From assembly GCF_000014425.1 (NCBI RefSeq), contig NC_008530.1, forward strand, positions 620,001-684,000: 64,000 nt of DNA, written 5' to 3'. Position numbers and translations under genes: made by a program. The DNA comes from Lactobacillus gasseri ATCC 33323 = JCM 1131 (GTDB lineage Bacteria; Bacillota; Bacilli; Lactobacillales; Lactobacillaceae). A model generated the notes under the pieces. That model was not told where the DNA came from, searched no databases, and was given only the letters and a program-made list of their open reading frames with translations. Shown here piece after piece: positions 7,651-17,418 of the stretch (the stretch's first letter is position 1; every line of letters starts with the position of its first letter).

Positions 7651-10600
7651 ATGAGTACAATTAGCACCACTGTTAAGATTAATGACGCTTTTAGTAACCC
7701 ATTAGATCGCCTGTCTAGTGGTTTGCAAAAAGCGCAAAGTGGTATGAGCAAATTGAAAGAAGCTATTTCTGGCGGTTCTAGTGGCGGTAGTATGTTCAAG
7801 TCAATGGTTGGCGGTACTGTTGTTGGCGGAGCAATCAACAAAGGTATGGAACTTGCTAGTACTGGAATTCGTTCCATGTATGGCGAATTAGATGAAGCAA
7901 GTAAAGCATGGCAGACTTTCGATGGGAACATGCACCAATTGGGCAAAAGTCCGGCTGAAATTGCTACTGCTAAAAAGTCAATGCAACAGTTCGCCCAGCA
8001 AACTATTTACGGTGCTTCTGATATGGCAAGTACTTACTCACAATTGGCTGCTGTTGGCACGAAAAACGTGGATCAATTAGTTAGAGGTTTTGGTGGTTTA
8101 GCTGCTGCTTCTTCTAATCCGCAACAAGCTATGAAGACTTTGTCAGAGCAGGCAACTCAAATGGCTGCCAAGCCAATGGTGCAATGGCAAGACTTTAAAC
8201 TTATGCTAGAACAAACGCCAGCAGGTATTTCTGCCGTTGCTAAGACAATGGGTGTAAGTACCCAACAATTAATTAAGAACGTTCAAGATGGAAAGGTTAA
8301 AACTGAGGACTTCTTGAACGCAATAGCTAAAACAGGAACAAACGCCAACTTTACCAAGATGGCTACTCAATTTAAAACAGTTGGGCAAGCTATTGACGGT
8401 TTAAAAGAAACAATGGCTAACAAATTGCAAGGTGCATTTGATAGAGTGGGTAAAGTTGGCATTAAATTTGTTTCTGATTTAACGGATCAGCTATCAAATG
8501 TTAATTTTGATGGTTTCGTTGACGGATTATTTAAAGCTGTTGCTGATATGGAACCAATTTTTGACGATTTAAAGACTGGTTTTGATGATTTTAAAAAAGG
8601 CTTTGCTGATTCTGGCGCTTTTAATTCTCTAAAAGATACATTTGATAGTATTACTGACTCTGTCGGTAAGTTAGTCAATACGATGGACCAAACTAACGGA
8701 GGAGACAGCTTATTTAAGCAACTAGGAAAGCTAGCTGGTGGAGCATTGGGTGGTGCTGCTAAATCTATTTCTGGAATTGCAGAAGCGCTTGGTGAACTAG
8801 ATCCAGGCACACTTCAGATGTTAGCCCAAGCTTTTATCATCTTAAAAGGTGGGCTAAAAGGCTTAGTGTTTGAAGCTGTTATTTGGGGGCTAAAAGAACT
8901 GAATAAACTAGATCCTGGCACAATTAATAATATTGCGCAAGCTCTTACCGCATTAGCAATAGCTTTTACAATGTTGAAGGCTATGGGAAAAATTGCTGGC
9001 TATATGAAAGAAGTTTCTAAGTTCTTTAAAGGCTTCAAGAATGCTAAGAAGATCAAAGCTCCTGAAATTGATTCGCCAAAAATGACTAAGCCGGGTAAGA
9101 TTTTAAGTAATGCTGGAGCATATATGAAACTAGGTGCAGCATTTGCCCTAGTTGGTGCTGGGGCTTTAGCGCTCGGTGCAGGATTTAAATTGTTAGCTGA
9201 TGCAGCTACTCAGATATCTAGTGCAGGTGGCGGTGCTATAGCAACATTCTTTGGGATGATTGCCGCTATCGCTGCCTTAGTGGTCTTAGTAAGATTTTTA
9301 GGACCAGATTTGATTGGTGGAGCGGTTGGCTTTGCTATCTTTGCTGCCGCACTGCTATTAATCGGCGCTGCCGTTTTAGTAGCAAGTGCGGGTATCGCAC
9401 TTTTAGCTACTCAACTACCTACTATTTCAGAATATGGAACTAGCGCAGCAGTTGGCTTGCTTGCTTTAGCTGGAGCAATTGCTGTATTTGGTTTAGCTGC
9501 AATAGTTGGAGCTGTTGGAGTACTTCTTTTAGGCGTTGCTTTAGCAGTTCTTGCTGTAGGTTTAGTTGCAGCAGGTGTTGGAGCATTAATTTTTGCTGTA
9601 GGTTTAGCCTTAGTTGGAATTACTGCTCTAATTGCAGCTGTTGGTGTCTTACTTTTAGGAGTAGCAATTGCTCTAGTTGCTGTAATGGTAATTATTGCAG
9701 CTGTTGGAATGCTTCTACTCGGTGTGACACTTGTCTTAGTTGCTGCAATGGGAATTGTTGCGGCGGTTGGCTTACTATTAATGGGCGTTGCTTTAATGCT
9801 GATTGTGGTTAGTGCAATGGTTGCTGCTGTTGGTTTAATTCTCTTATCAGTTGCGTTACTACTAATTGGTCCAATGTCCTTAATAGCGGCTGTCGGACTA
9901 CTTCTTTTAGGTGTTGCATTAACTCTAGTCATGGCTATGGGATTAGTAGCTGCTGTAGGTATCTTGCTCCTCGGAGTTGGACTAGTCTTAGTAGCTGCAA
10001 TGGCTATGGTTGCTGCTGTTGGATTAATGATGATGTCTGTAGCTTTAATGATGATTATGGTTACAGCTATGGTATCAGCAGTAGGTTTGATGTTACTGGC
10101 AGTTGCTTTAATGATGGTTGGTCCTATGGCAATGATTGCTGCAGTAGGTCTGATGCTCTTGGCAGCCGCTGCAATTATGCTTGGCGCTGGCTTAATGGTA
10201 GTAGCTGCCGCCGCAATGGCTGTAGCCGCTGCTCTAGTTGCAGTTGGTGCTTCTGTCATGGTTATGGCGTCACTATTTGTTGCCGCTGGATCAATGATGG
10301 TTTCAGCAATTACTAGCGCAATGAGTGGAGTAGTAAGTGCTGTTAGAAGTGGTATTTCCAGCGCTGTAAATGCTGCTAGAAGTTTTGGAAGTGCCTTAGT
10401 TTCTGTGGGTAGACAGTTAATTCAAGGTTTAGTCAATGGTATTAAGTCAATGATTGGCGCTGCCGTTAGTGCAGTGCAAGGAGTAGCAAGTAAAGTTGTA
10501 AGTGCCGCTAAGAGCGTGCTTCATATTGGGTCTCCTTCAAGATTGTTTAGACAGTATGGTCGCTGGGTCGATCAAGGTTTAATCATAGGATTAAACAGAG

Positions 10601-11061
10601 ATGCTGGTGCAGCTGCTGATGCTTCTGCAAGTATGGCGCAAGGTGTTGTAGATGCTGCTAGTGGTATGTCGCCAACCTTAGACCCTATTGGATTAAGTGG
10701 CATAAATCCAGGAGATTTACTTGCAGCTGGATTTGATAGAGCACTGGACGCAATCAGCAATGTTGCTGGTGCAATTACTGGGCTTGATGGTTCAAGAGCT
10801 AATATTGGCATTTTCGGACAAGGTGCTGTTTCTTCAGCAGTGGGTAGCGATACAGTAACATCTGGTTCAATCGCTCCAAATTCAGTATTGACTAATAACA
10901 ACAGTAGTAGCCAAACAGACAATAGTACTCAAGTTCAAATTGATAAAGGTGCTATTGTCATCAATGCTTCTGGCAATCCAGATGCAGACGTAGACAAGAT
11001 TTTAGATAAGATCGATCAAAAGATTATTGATAGACGTAATAAAGCTCTAGGAGGTGGTTAA
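7651..11061 (+). CDS. tail tape measure protein
   Basis: 1136 aa. The N-terminal ~350 residues hold the TMP core pattern (QQFAQQTIYGASDMASTYSQ..., TMGVSTQQLIKNVQDGKV). The middle is extremely hydrophobic, with nine tandem 21-residue units at residues 662-850 (consensus AAVGLLLLGVALxLVxAMxxV). The C-terminal part (VSAVRSGISSAVNAA..., VLHIGSPSRLFRQYGRWVDQG) is the conserved TMP end. It sets tail length and is expelled at infection; no lytic domain is seen. Confidence 0.93.
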   Translation: MSTISTTVKINDAFSNPLDRLSSGLQKAQSGMSKLKEAISGGSSGGSMFKSMVGGTVVGGAINKGMELASTGIRSMYGELDEASKAWQTFDGNMHQLGKSPAEIATAKKSMQQFAQQTIYGASDMASTYSQLAAVGTKNVDQLVRGFGGLAAASSNPQQAMKTLSEQATQMAAKPMVQWQDFKLMLEQTPAGISAVAKTMGVSTQQLIKNVQDGKVKTEDFLNAIAKTGTNANFTKMATQFKTVGQAIDGLKETMANKLQGAFDRVGKVGIKFVSDLTDQLSNVNFDGFVDGLFKAVADMEPIFDDLKTGFDDFKKGFADSGAFNSLKDTFDSITDSVGKLVNTMDQTNGGDSLFKQLGKLAGGALGGAAKSISGIAEALGELDPGTLQMLAQAFIILKGGLKGLVFEAVIWGLKELNKLDPGTINNIAQALTALAIAFTMLKAMGKIAGYMKEVSKFFKGFKNAKKIKAPEIDSPKMTKPGKILSNAGAYMKLGAAFALVGAGALALGAGFKLLADAATQISSAGGGAIATFFGMIAAIAALVVLVRFLGPDLIGGAVGFAIFAAALLLIGAAVLVASAGIALLATQLPTISEYGTSAAVGLLALAGAIAVFGLAAIVGAVGVLLLGVALAVLAVGLVAAGVGALIFAVGLALVGITALIAAVGVLLLGVAIALVAVMVIIAAVGMLLLGVTLVLVAAMGIVAAVGLLLMGVALMLIVVSAMVAAVGLILLSVALLLIGPMSLIAAVGLLLLGVALTLVMAMGLVAAVGILLLGVGLVLVAAMAMVAAVGLMMMSVALMMIMVTAMVSAVGLMLLAVALMMVGPMAMIAAVGLMLLAAAAIMLGAGLMVVAAAAMAVAAALVAVGASVMVMASLFVAAGSMMVSAITSAMSGVVSAVRSGISSAVNAARSFGSALVSVGRQLIQGLVNGIKSMIGAAVSAVQGVASKVVSAAKSVLHIGSPSRLFRQYGRWVDQGLIIGLNRDAGAAADASASMAQGVVDAASGMSPTLDPIGLSGINPGDLLAAGFDRALDAISNVAGAITGLDGSRANIGIFGQGAVSSAVGSDTVTSGSIAPNSVLTNNNSSSQTDNSTQVQIDKGAIVINASGNPDADVDKILDKIDQKIIDRRNKALGGG
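9634..10200 (+). repeat. nine 63-bp (21-aa) hydrophobic repeats in tape measure
   Basis: Nine consecutive units of 21 residues, each starting with AAVG or SAVG and followed by a hydrophobic run. The period is exact (9 x 63 bp) while codons have diverged, which suggests protein-level selection on an old duplication series. The long reverse-strand open frame here is a by-product of this composition. Confidence 0.9.
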
Positions 11062-11062
11062 T

Positions 11063-11743
11063 ATGCCGGTCAACGGCTTTGGTGTTTATATCACTGATTA
11101 TTCAACTAATAGAACGGTTGAATTGCCTGTGAACCCGTCAGAATTAACTTTGAAATATGAAACTGATGATAAATCAGAAACTATTGTGAACTTGGGAGAG
11201 ATTAATCGAGTAGGTAACATGAAATTGGTATCTCTTACGATTGATAGTGTCTTTCCAAAGAAACATAGTTCTTGGATTAGTTCAGATAAGCTGTTAAAAC
11301 CTGATGAATACATTAATTGGCTTAAAAACATTCAAGCTAATAAACATCATGTTCAATTAGTTGTCAGCTCTACTCAAATTAGTGTAACTATGACGATTTC
11401 TAGTTTTGAATATGGCTTTAAGAGCGGCTTTGCAGATGAATATGCTTATACTTTGGGCTTAAAGCAGTATAGAGAAGTTAAGTACCATAAAGTTAACGTC
11501 CCAGCCCCTCCAAAACCTAAACCAAGACCAGCTCCTCCTAAGAAGTTAGGCATTGGTTCAATTGTAATTGTAAATGGCCGGCTGCGCTTAGACAGTTATG
11601 GAAGTGCGCCGGGTGTATATGAAAATAATGTAAGAAGACGAATTACTTATTTAGCGCCTGGGCATCCTTTTCCAATTCATGTTGCTTTAGTGAATGGAGG
11701 ACCTAGAGGTTGGGTTAGACAGAGTGAAGTGAGATTAGCATGA
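11063..11743 (+). CDS. XkdP-like tail/baseplate protein with SH3-like C-terminus
   Basis: 226 aa. The start at ATG 11063 follows AGGAGGTGG. Residues 1-145 match the PBSX XkdP type domain that links tape measure and hub (LPVNPSELTLKYETDDKSET). Relatives usually end in LysM; here a proline-rich hinge (PAPPKPKPRPAPPKK) leads to a beta-rich SH3-like domain of about 60 residues ending GWVRQSEVRLA. The last domain may bind cell wall; that is inference. Confidence 0.85.
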   Translation: MPVNGFGVYITDYSTNRTVELPVNPSELTLKYETDDKSETIVNLGEINRVGNMKLVSLTIDSVFPKKHSSWISSDKLLKPDEYINWLKNIQANKHHVQLVVSSTQISVTMTISSFEYGFKSGFADEYAYTLGLKQYREVKYHKVNVPAPPKPKPRPAPPKKLGIGSIVIVNGRLRLDSYGSAPGVYENNVRRRITYLAPGHPFPIHVALVNGGPRGWVRQSEVRLA

Positions 11744-12786
11744 TTACCAAACTTCAAATTCTAAAACACGATAATGGTGGCGCTAGAATTGGTGTCGAAA
11801 TCAAGGACATGGTTAAAAATCTTAAGTGGGTAACTGACTTAAATTACTCTGCTGGAGAGCTAACATTTGATATTGTGAATGGCAAAGATCCAATAATTCC
11901 AGCGATGGGGGCAATTGTAGACTTTGCTTGGGATAATAAAGATATTTTCTGGGGTTTCGTTTTCAGTGCTGAATGCACGTCAGACACTACAGTGAGCGTT
12001 AAAGCTTACGACTTTGAAAGATATCTAAAGAGTGAAGGTTCAGTCGTCTTTCAATCAGGGACGCTTGGAGATAGATACAGTAATGTTTGCCGCCGTTTCG
12101 GTGTACCATTTCATATCAAGGAACAGCCAACTTACAGAGTGCCTGCGGAAGTTTGTGATGGTAAGACAGGATTTGACATGATTAAGAGCGCAATAGATAA
12201 GACATACTCTGCTACTGGCGAAATGTACTGCATTGTTGCTAATCATATGTATATCGAACTTAGAAGAGCGCCTATTCCTACAAGAACCCTCTTAGTTATT
12301 GATACTCAAAACACGATGAGTGATTACACTTACTCTGAGAGTATTGATAATGCTGCTAACGTGGTTCAAGTTGTTCAAAAGAACACCGATAATTCACAGA
12401 CAAAAACAGCCACTGCTACTTCCGAAACTGGAGATGATCCAGCTACTACAAGTTTTACGATTGCCTCTGCTAGGGGTAATACGATTAGAACTTGGGGACA
12501 GATTGTTAAAGTGGTCAATGCCAAGAACAAAGCAAACTGGGCACAGATGGTTCAACAAGCTAATGACGAGTTGAAAAAGCGCAACGTTTCAGAAAGGAAA
12601 TTAACGCTTGATTGTATGGGCGATACTTCTCTAATTGCAGGTGCTGGTGCTAACGTCAAAATTAAAGATTTTGGCAAGACTTGGACTAATTGCCCTATTT
12701 TGAAAGCAACTCATAACTTCGGGACAGATTACACTTGCAGCTTAGAAATGAAAGTAGGTACAAAATGGCAGGAGAACAGCTTATAA
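11740..12786 (+). CDS. baseplate hub protein (XkdQ-like)
   Basis: 348 aa, 4-bp overlap with the preceding gene. Pattern and position match the XkdQ/gpD-like hub family (VKNLKWVTDLNYSAGELTFD..., VKAYDFERYLKSEG), the ring that caps the tube and holds the spike. Confidence 0.87.
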   Translation: MITKLQILKHDNGGARIGVEIKDMVKNLKWVTDLNYSAGELTFDIVNGKDPIIPAMGAIVDFAWDNKDIFWGFVFSAECTSDTTVSVKAYDFERYLKSEGSVVFQSGTLGDRYSNVCRRFGVPFHIKEQPTYRVPAEVCDGKTGFDMIKSAIDKTYSATGEMYCIVANHMYIELRRAPIPTRTLLVIDTQNTMSDYTYSESIDNAANVVQVVQKNTDNSQTKTATATSETGDDPATTSFTIASARGNTIRTWGQIVKVVNAKNKANWAQMVQQANDELKKRNVSERKLTLDCMGDTSLIAGAGANVKIKDFGKTWTNCPILKATHNFGTDYTCSLEMKVGTKWQENSL

Positions 12787-13127
12787 AAATGTTGACGGAA
12801 CGGGGCGGTAGTGACTCTGAGTATTCCGATGTTATCTATGGACGTGTTATCAGTATTTCTCCGTTAAAGGTACAAATTTCTAATTCAATGATTATTGACG
12901 ATAATTTCATTGTATTGGGAAAGCACATTGGAAGCTTTTCAATGAGTGGTAGTTTGACGACTACAGAGGAAAAGAAAGGCAAGGACGGAGAAAAGCCTAA
13001 GACAGAAAAGACCACCAAGCCTGCTACTTTTACTTTTGATAACTCTTTAAAAGTTGGCGATAGGGTAACTATGATCCGTGCTGATGGTGGTCAACAATTC
13101 TACTTATTTGAGAGAGAGGGTGGTTAA
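12765..13127 (+). CDS. DUF2577 baseplate protein (XkdR-like)
   Basis: 120 aa from ATG 12765 (MAGEQLIKMLTERG), inside the end of the hub gene. Residues about 20-60 form an OB-like beta domain (VISISPLKVQISNSMIIDD) followed by a Lys/Glu-rich insert and a last beta part (LKVGDRVTMIRADGGQQFYLF). This is the DUF2577 pattern in the PBSX order. Confidence 0.82.
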   Translation: MAGEQLIKMLTERGGSDSEYSDVIYGRVISISPLKVQISNSMIIDDNFIVLGKHIGSFSMSGSLTTTEEKKGKDGEKPKTEKTTKPATFTFDNSLKVGDRVTMIRADGGQQFYLFEREGG

Positions 13128-13128
13128 T

Positions 13129-13500
13129 TTGGATAATGAAGAAAATCAAAATCCGACACTAACCTTTCAGATTGCTAATGGCAGAATACGTAATAAGTTC
13201 GATGGCTTAGGTGCTATGGTTCAAGCTGTAGATAAGATCTTAAAAACAGAACGTTTTGTTTTTCCAATTTATACCGATCAATATGGCAATGATTTAAATG
13301 ACTTGCTTGGTAAAGACTTAGGCTATTCCAAAGTTGAAGCTGAGCGAATGGTCAAAGAAGCATTACTAGCTGATGAGCGTGTAATCAAAGTCGATATTAC
13401 TAGTATTAATGAAACAAGCCCCAATACTTTAACTCTTACTGGAGAATGTCAGACTAGTTACGGAAATATACCAATAGAAAGTGAGGTAAGCATTAAGTGA
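13129..13500 (+). CDS. DUF2634 baseplate wedge protein (XkdS-like)
   Basis: 123 aa. The start is the TTG at 13129, 1 bp after the previous stop, with GAGGGTGG upstream; the longer open frame has no ribosome site. Text such as FDGLGAMVQAVDKILKTERFVFPIYTDQYG is the W/gp25-like wedge pattern of DUF2634. Confidence 0.85.
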   Translation: MDNEENQNPTLTFQIANGRIRNKFDGLGAMVQAVDKILKTERFVFPIYTDQYGNDLNDLLGKDLGYSKVEAERMVKEALLADERVIKVDITSINETSPNTLTLTGECQTSYGNIPIESEVSIK

Positions 13501-14648
13501 GTCCAAATGAACTAATTACTGAATTTCAGAATAAAGATTATGACTACTTTTTAAGAAAAATGCTTGATGCTGTGCCTGATAATATTGACAAGCGTGAGGG
13601 TTCAATAATCTATGACGCTTTAGCTCCTGCTGCGTTAGTTATGGGGCAGCAATCCTTAGATATGGCTAATGTAATCAAAGAAACTTATATCAAAACAGCC
13701 TCTGGAGAGTTCCTAGACTATCGAGCAATTGAACATGGGACAAGTCGATATCCTGCTACTCAAACAGAAGCTAAGGCTAAAGTTTTAAATGACAAGAAAG
13801 AACCGTTAGATAATGTTCAAATAGGCGATAAGTTTGCCAGCATTGGCGACTCACCCATTTTTTATGCTGTGACAAAAGTCAATGATGACTTGACTGTTGA
13901 ATTAACAGCAGAAGTTAAAGGTTCAAGCGCTAATAGTTATATCGGGCAGATTTTACCTGTTACTCCCAACGACTTGCTTTCATGGGCTGAAATTACAGAA
14001 ATTACAGCTCCTGCAAGGGATGTAGAAAGTGACGACCACTTAAGAGCAAGATTGCTGAGTTCTCAAAGTTGGATTGCTTACGGTGGTAATGTGGCTGATT
14101 ACTTAGATATGACTAGCAAGATTGATGAAGTTGGAGCTGCGCAGATTTATCCAACATGGAACGGCGGGGGAACTGTCAAGGTAGTTATCTTGAATAACGA
14201 CCTAATGCCTGCTAGTGCTAGTTTAGTACAGAAAGTTAAAAATATACTTGACCCAGAAGATAAACAAGCAGAGGGTTATGGATTAGCTCCAATTGACCAT
14301 GCTGTAACTGTGACTGCTCCTGAAGAATTAATTGTAAATGTTGATATTTCAGTAAAACTTGATGATACAAAAGTAACACGGTATGTGAAAGACAGCATTA
14401 CTAAAGCAGTTGAGGGCTACTTCCAATCATTGAGAAAGGACTGGGCAGATATCAATCAAAAACTTGGTAGGGGTTATGAAGAAACCATATATCGTTCTAA
14501 GATCCTGTCTCAAGTTATGCTGACGGAAGGTGTGGTCAATGCTAAACTTCCATCTTTGAACGGGCGGGACGCAGACATTGACTTAGTTTTTAATAATTCC
14601 AAGTCGCAATTGCCAGTAGTCGGGACGGTGACAATTAATGAGCAATAA
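13497..14648 (+). CDS. baseplate J protein (XkdT-like)
   Basis: 383 aa, GTG start overlapping the previous stop. Contains the Baseplate_J signature (REGSIIYDALAPAALVMGQQ near the start, then ARDVESDDHLRARLLSSQ and YGGNVADYLDM around residue 190). It forms the outer baseplate wedge with the next gene. Confidence 0.92.
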   Translation: MSPNELITEFQNKDYDYFLRKMLDAVPDNIDKREGSIIYDALAPAALVMGQQSLDMANVIKETYIKTASGEFLDYRAIEHGTSRYPATQTEAKAKVLNDKKEPLDNVQIGDKFASIGDSPIFYAVTKVNDDLTVELTAEVKGSSANSYIGQILPVTPNDLLSWAEITEITAPARDVESDDHLRARLLSSQSWIAYGGNVADYLDMTSKIDEVGAAQIYPTWNGGGTVKVVILNNDLMPASASLVQKVKNILDPEDKQAEGYGLAPIDHAVTVTAPEELIVNVDISVKLDDTKVTRYVKDSITKAVEGYFQSLRKDWADINQKLGRGYEETIYRSKILSQVMLTEGVVNAKLPSLNGRDADIDLVFNNSKSQLPVVGTVTINEQ

Positions 14649-15198
14649 ATATGAACTTCTAAATTACATGCCTGATTATTATGAGGGCGTGTATGAAATG
14701 AAGGAACTTCTTAAGTCTGAAAGCGTAACGCTAAAAGACTTGGAAAGTAGCCATTTGCGGACGTTACTAAATGAATTTGTTTCAACAGCTGATGCTAAAG
14801 GTATTTCGCTTTTTGAAAGCCAGCTAGGCATAGTTCCAGATGAAAACGATACTTTGGAAATGCGTAGAAATAAGGTCTTGATGTATGTATTACCACCAAG
14901 ACCGATAACAATTAGATTTTTCAGAGATATGCTGAACAACGTTAACCTGCCAGTGAAAATTGATGTTAATTACGGTGCAAGAGCTGTTGTAGTAACTGCT
15001 AAATCAGCTGAAATGACAAGTAATCAAATTAACTATTTGAAGTATCTGTTGAATGTTTATTTGCCAGCTAATCTCTTGTATCAAGTAAAGATTTTGCTAA
15101 ACGCTGCAAAGGTTTTTGATGATTTGAACTTGGGCATTGGTAACGTGGTAAAAGCAGCGAGCATGGCAAAAGCGAGTCCCAACCAAGTATTTAACTAG
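14638..15198 (+). CDS. DUF2313 baseplate protein (XkdU-like)
   Basis: 186 aa, 11-bp overlap with baseplate J. Matches the DUF2313 family (LLNYMPDYYEGVYEMKELLK..., MRRNKVLMYVLPPRPITIRFF), which joins the wedge to the fibre in PBSX-like tails. Confidence 0.9.
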   Translation: MSNKYELLNYMPDYYEGVYEMKELLKSESVTLKDLESSHLRTLLNEFVSTADAKGISLFESQLGIVPDENDTLEMRRNKVLMYVLPPRPITIRFFRDMLNNVNLPVKIDVNYGARAVVVTAKSAEMTSNQINYLKYLLNVYLPANLLYQVKILLNAAKVFDDLNLGIGNVVKAASMAKASPNQVFN

Positions 15199-15210
15199 TG
15201 AGGTGATGAG

Positions 15211-17379
15211 ATGTCAGAATATAATAAGACAATTATAACTAATGAGGGTATTGATTTGGCCCGTAGAGCTAACAAGGGTACGGCAACTTTTTCTTTGACG
15301 AGAGGTGTTTCATCAACTGATAACTTATCGGAAAAAACAGTTGAAGAGCTTCAAAACTTAACCCAGTTACCAAGTATCCAGCAATCAGTGAAGTTGAGTG
15401 ATGTAGGAGATACGTCTGATAATTCAGATACTGTTTTAGGTGTTAGAATGACCTTTGATAACCAGAATTTGAAGACTGGTTATAATGTGCATACTGTTGG
15501 TATTTATGCAAAAGAACCAGATAAAAATGAAATTCTTTACGGTATAGCTACAGCTAAGACACCTGAATATATCCCAGATTTTAGTGAGCAAACTTTATTT
15601 AAGTTTGATTTTTTGATGTATCTAGTAATTGGTAGAACTGATAAGGTAACTGTTGAAGTTAGTCCGGATGATGTTTATCGTAAAAAGGAAGTGTATAGCA
15701 AGTCCGAGGTTGATACAGCTGTAGCAAAACTTGATAAAAAAAACGCTGAAATCGTTAAGAGCTTAAGCGATTATAAATTGGAGAACTCTACTTATCACAC
15801 AAACTTTGAGAAAAGCGTAACTGATAGGCTGGGTACTAAAGCTGATAAAACTACTGTAGAACAGCAACTTGGAACAAAGGCTGATAAATCAAATACTTAC
15901 ACCAAAGATGAAGTGAATAGTAAAGTAGCTCCTAAGGCAGACAAAGGCTATGTAGACAGCGAATTAAACAAGAAAGCCGATAAAGCTACTACTTACACCA
16001 AGACAGAAGTTGATAATAAAATCGCTGGTCAGGTTAAGTCGGTAAATGGGCACACTGCTAATGCCAGTGGTGCAGTAACCTTACCAACTTTAACAGCTAA
16101 TGTGCTTACTGGCTATGATGTAAAGAATAAGGCTGCTACTTTTGATAACAACGCTCATTTTGACGCAAATGGGCTTTTTTCAAGATGGACTGTAGATCAA
16201 GGCGTTATCGGACAACTTGCTGATGCAATTAATGCAAAGTTACCCATTGAAGCAGGAGATCCTAATGGAGACTTGTTAGATTATGCTGGTAATAAAATTG
16301 TTTACTGGAATGGTAATGGTGACGGGGTTAAGAACTTGCCACCAATGAACAATAAGAAATGGTTCTTTGCAGTCAAACTATTCTATCTGGGTTGGGGTTC
16401 AGTTACTGTTGTAGATCAAGACGGTAGTTATTGGTTGAATACTAAGAATGACGATATTTGGACTGGTTGGCGTTCAGTAATCACAAATGAACATCTTAAA
16501 AAGTTAAAATTTGTAAAGCAATCATTAGATCAAAACGGTAATATTTTCCAAGATACTAAGTTTGTAACTCAAGAGGCAGACGGAACATATAAGATTAACA
16601 TTTTTGATAGCGACTGGACTGCTAATAAGGTTTCATGGCTGTTAAATAATACCAAGTCTTACAGCATTCAAAATAATACTGATTTGAATAACGTTAAGAA
16701 TACGGGGTTCTATAATGCGGCAGGTCCTTCCGGATTAAAAAATTCTCCTGTGTCAGCTTGGTTTAGTATGTCCGTAAATGCCAATCAATGGAACGGCCAA
16801 CAAACTCTGTATGATACAAATAGTGGTCAATTATATGTGAGAACGTGGAATTCAACTAGATTTACAGATTGGCAAAGAATAGCTAATGCTGGCGACTTAA
16901 CTAATCAGAGTATTACATCAATTACTGATTATGATGTAGCTTCCGAAGGCTGGCATAACACCCAAGTTGGAAAATTTGATCCATCAGGACACTTTGCTAA
17001 TTTATTAGTTGATGCTGGAGCTTTGAAGCCGATAGCAGAGGCAATCAATAACCTGAATACCAATTTAACAACTATGCGAACTGAGTTAATGAACTTGAAG
17101 AAGAGAACTGATTACAATACTCCTCAAGGAGAGTTCAATAATACCACTGTAAATCTTAATAACTTAAGAAGCACAGGAATGTATCGTCTTTCAAATTGTC
17201 ATGTTCAAAGTGGACCATATCCAACCGATAATGCGCACTGGGTTTACGTTAAAGTGACAGTATTTGATGCTAATACTGTGTATCAAACGCTTTACGAAGG
17301 CGACAATATGTATGGACGAAAGTCTTCTAGCCCGACAAATTGGGATCAATGGCATCAATATTTGAATAAAACTGTTTAA
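15211..17379 (+). CDS. tail fibre / receptor-binding protein
   Basis: 722 aa. The N-terminal ~150 residues are the baseplate-attachment domain (YNKTIITNEGIDLARRANKG). Residues about 160-275 carry repeated YxKxEVDxK units alternating with KADK, a trimeric coiled-coil shaft. Two C-terminal segments (about 480-560 and 660-722: RSTGMYRLSNCHV..., WDQWHQYLNK) look like pyocin-knob-type domains ending in WxxW patterns that often bind glycans. Likely the host-range determinant. Confidence 0.88.
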   Translation: MSEYNKTIITNEGIDLARRANKGTATFSLTRGVSSTDNLSEKTVEELQNLTQLPSIQQSVKLSDVGDTSDNSDTVLGVRMTFDNQNLKTGYNVHTVGIYAKEPDKNEILYGIATAKTPEYIPDFSEQTLFKFDFLMYLVIGRTDKVTVEVSPDDVYRKKEVYSKSEVDTAVAKLDKKNAEIVKSLSDYKLENSTYHTNFEKSVTDRLGTKADKTTVEQQLGTKADKSNTYTKDEVNSKVAPKADKGYVDSELNKKADKATTYTKTEVDNKIAGQVKSVNGHTANASGAVTLPTLTANVLTGYDVKNKAATFDNNAHFDANGLFSRWTVDQGVIGQLADAINAKLPIEAGDPNGDLLDYAGNKIVYWNGNGDGVKNLPPMNNKKWFFAVKLFYLGWGSVTVVDQDGSYWLNTKNDDIWTGWRSVITNEHLKKLKFVKQSLDQNGNIFQDTKFVTQEADGTYKINIFDSDWTANKVSWLLNNTKSYSIQNNTDLNNVKNTGFYNAAGPSGLKNSPVSAWFSMSVNANQWNGQQTLYDTNSGQLYVRTWNSTRFTDWQRIANAGDLTNQSITSITDYDVASEGWHNTQVGKFDPSGHFANLLVDAGALKPIAEAINNLNTNLTTMRTELMNLKKRTDYNTPQGEFNNTTVNLNNLRSTGMYRLSNCHVQSGPYPTDNAHWVYVKVTVFDANTVYQTLYEGDNMYGRKSSSPTNWDQWHQYLNKTV

Positions 17380-17406
17380 TCCTTAGTTAAACTAAGGATT
17401 TTTTTA
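17379..17406 (+). terminator. intrinsic terminator after tail fibre
   Basis: Inverted repeat ATCCTTAGT/ACTAAGGAT with a minimal loop, followed by seven T residues, starting on the fibre stop codon. The downstream gene begins only 12 bp later, so this would attenuate rather than isolate the lysis genes. Confidence 0.7.
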
Positions 17407-17418
17407 TGGAGGAAAATT

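Noticed and set aside
9411..10259. 282-codon open frame on the minus strand inside the tape measure gene
   Set aside because: It is the mirror of the hydrophobic Ala/Val/Leu repeat coding; the Thr/Ala/Pro/Ile-only translation and lack of a ribosome site mark it as a composition effect. The same holds for 49497-50345.
12320..12574. 84-codon + strand ORF inside the hub gene
   Set aside because: Shadow frame of a well-supported baseplate gene, no ribosome site.
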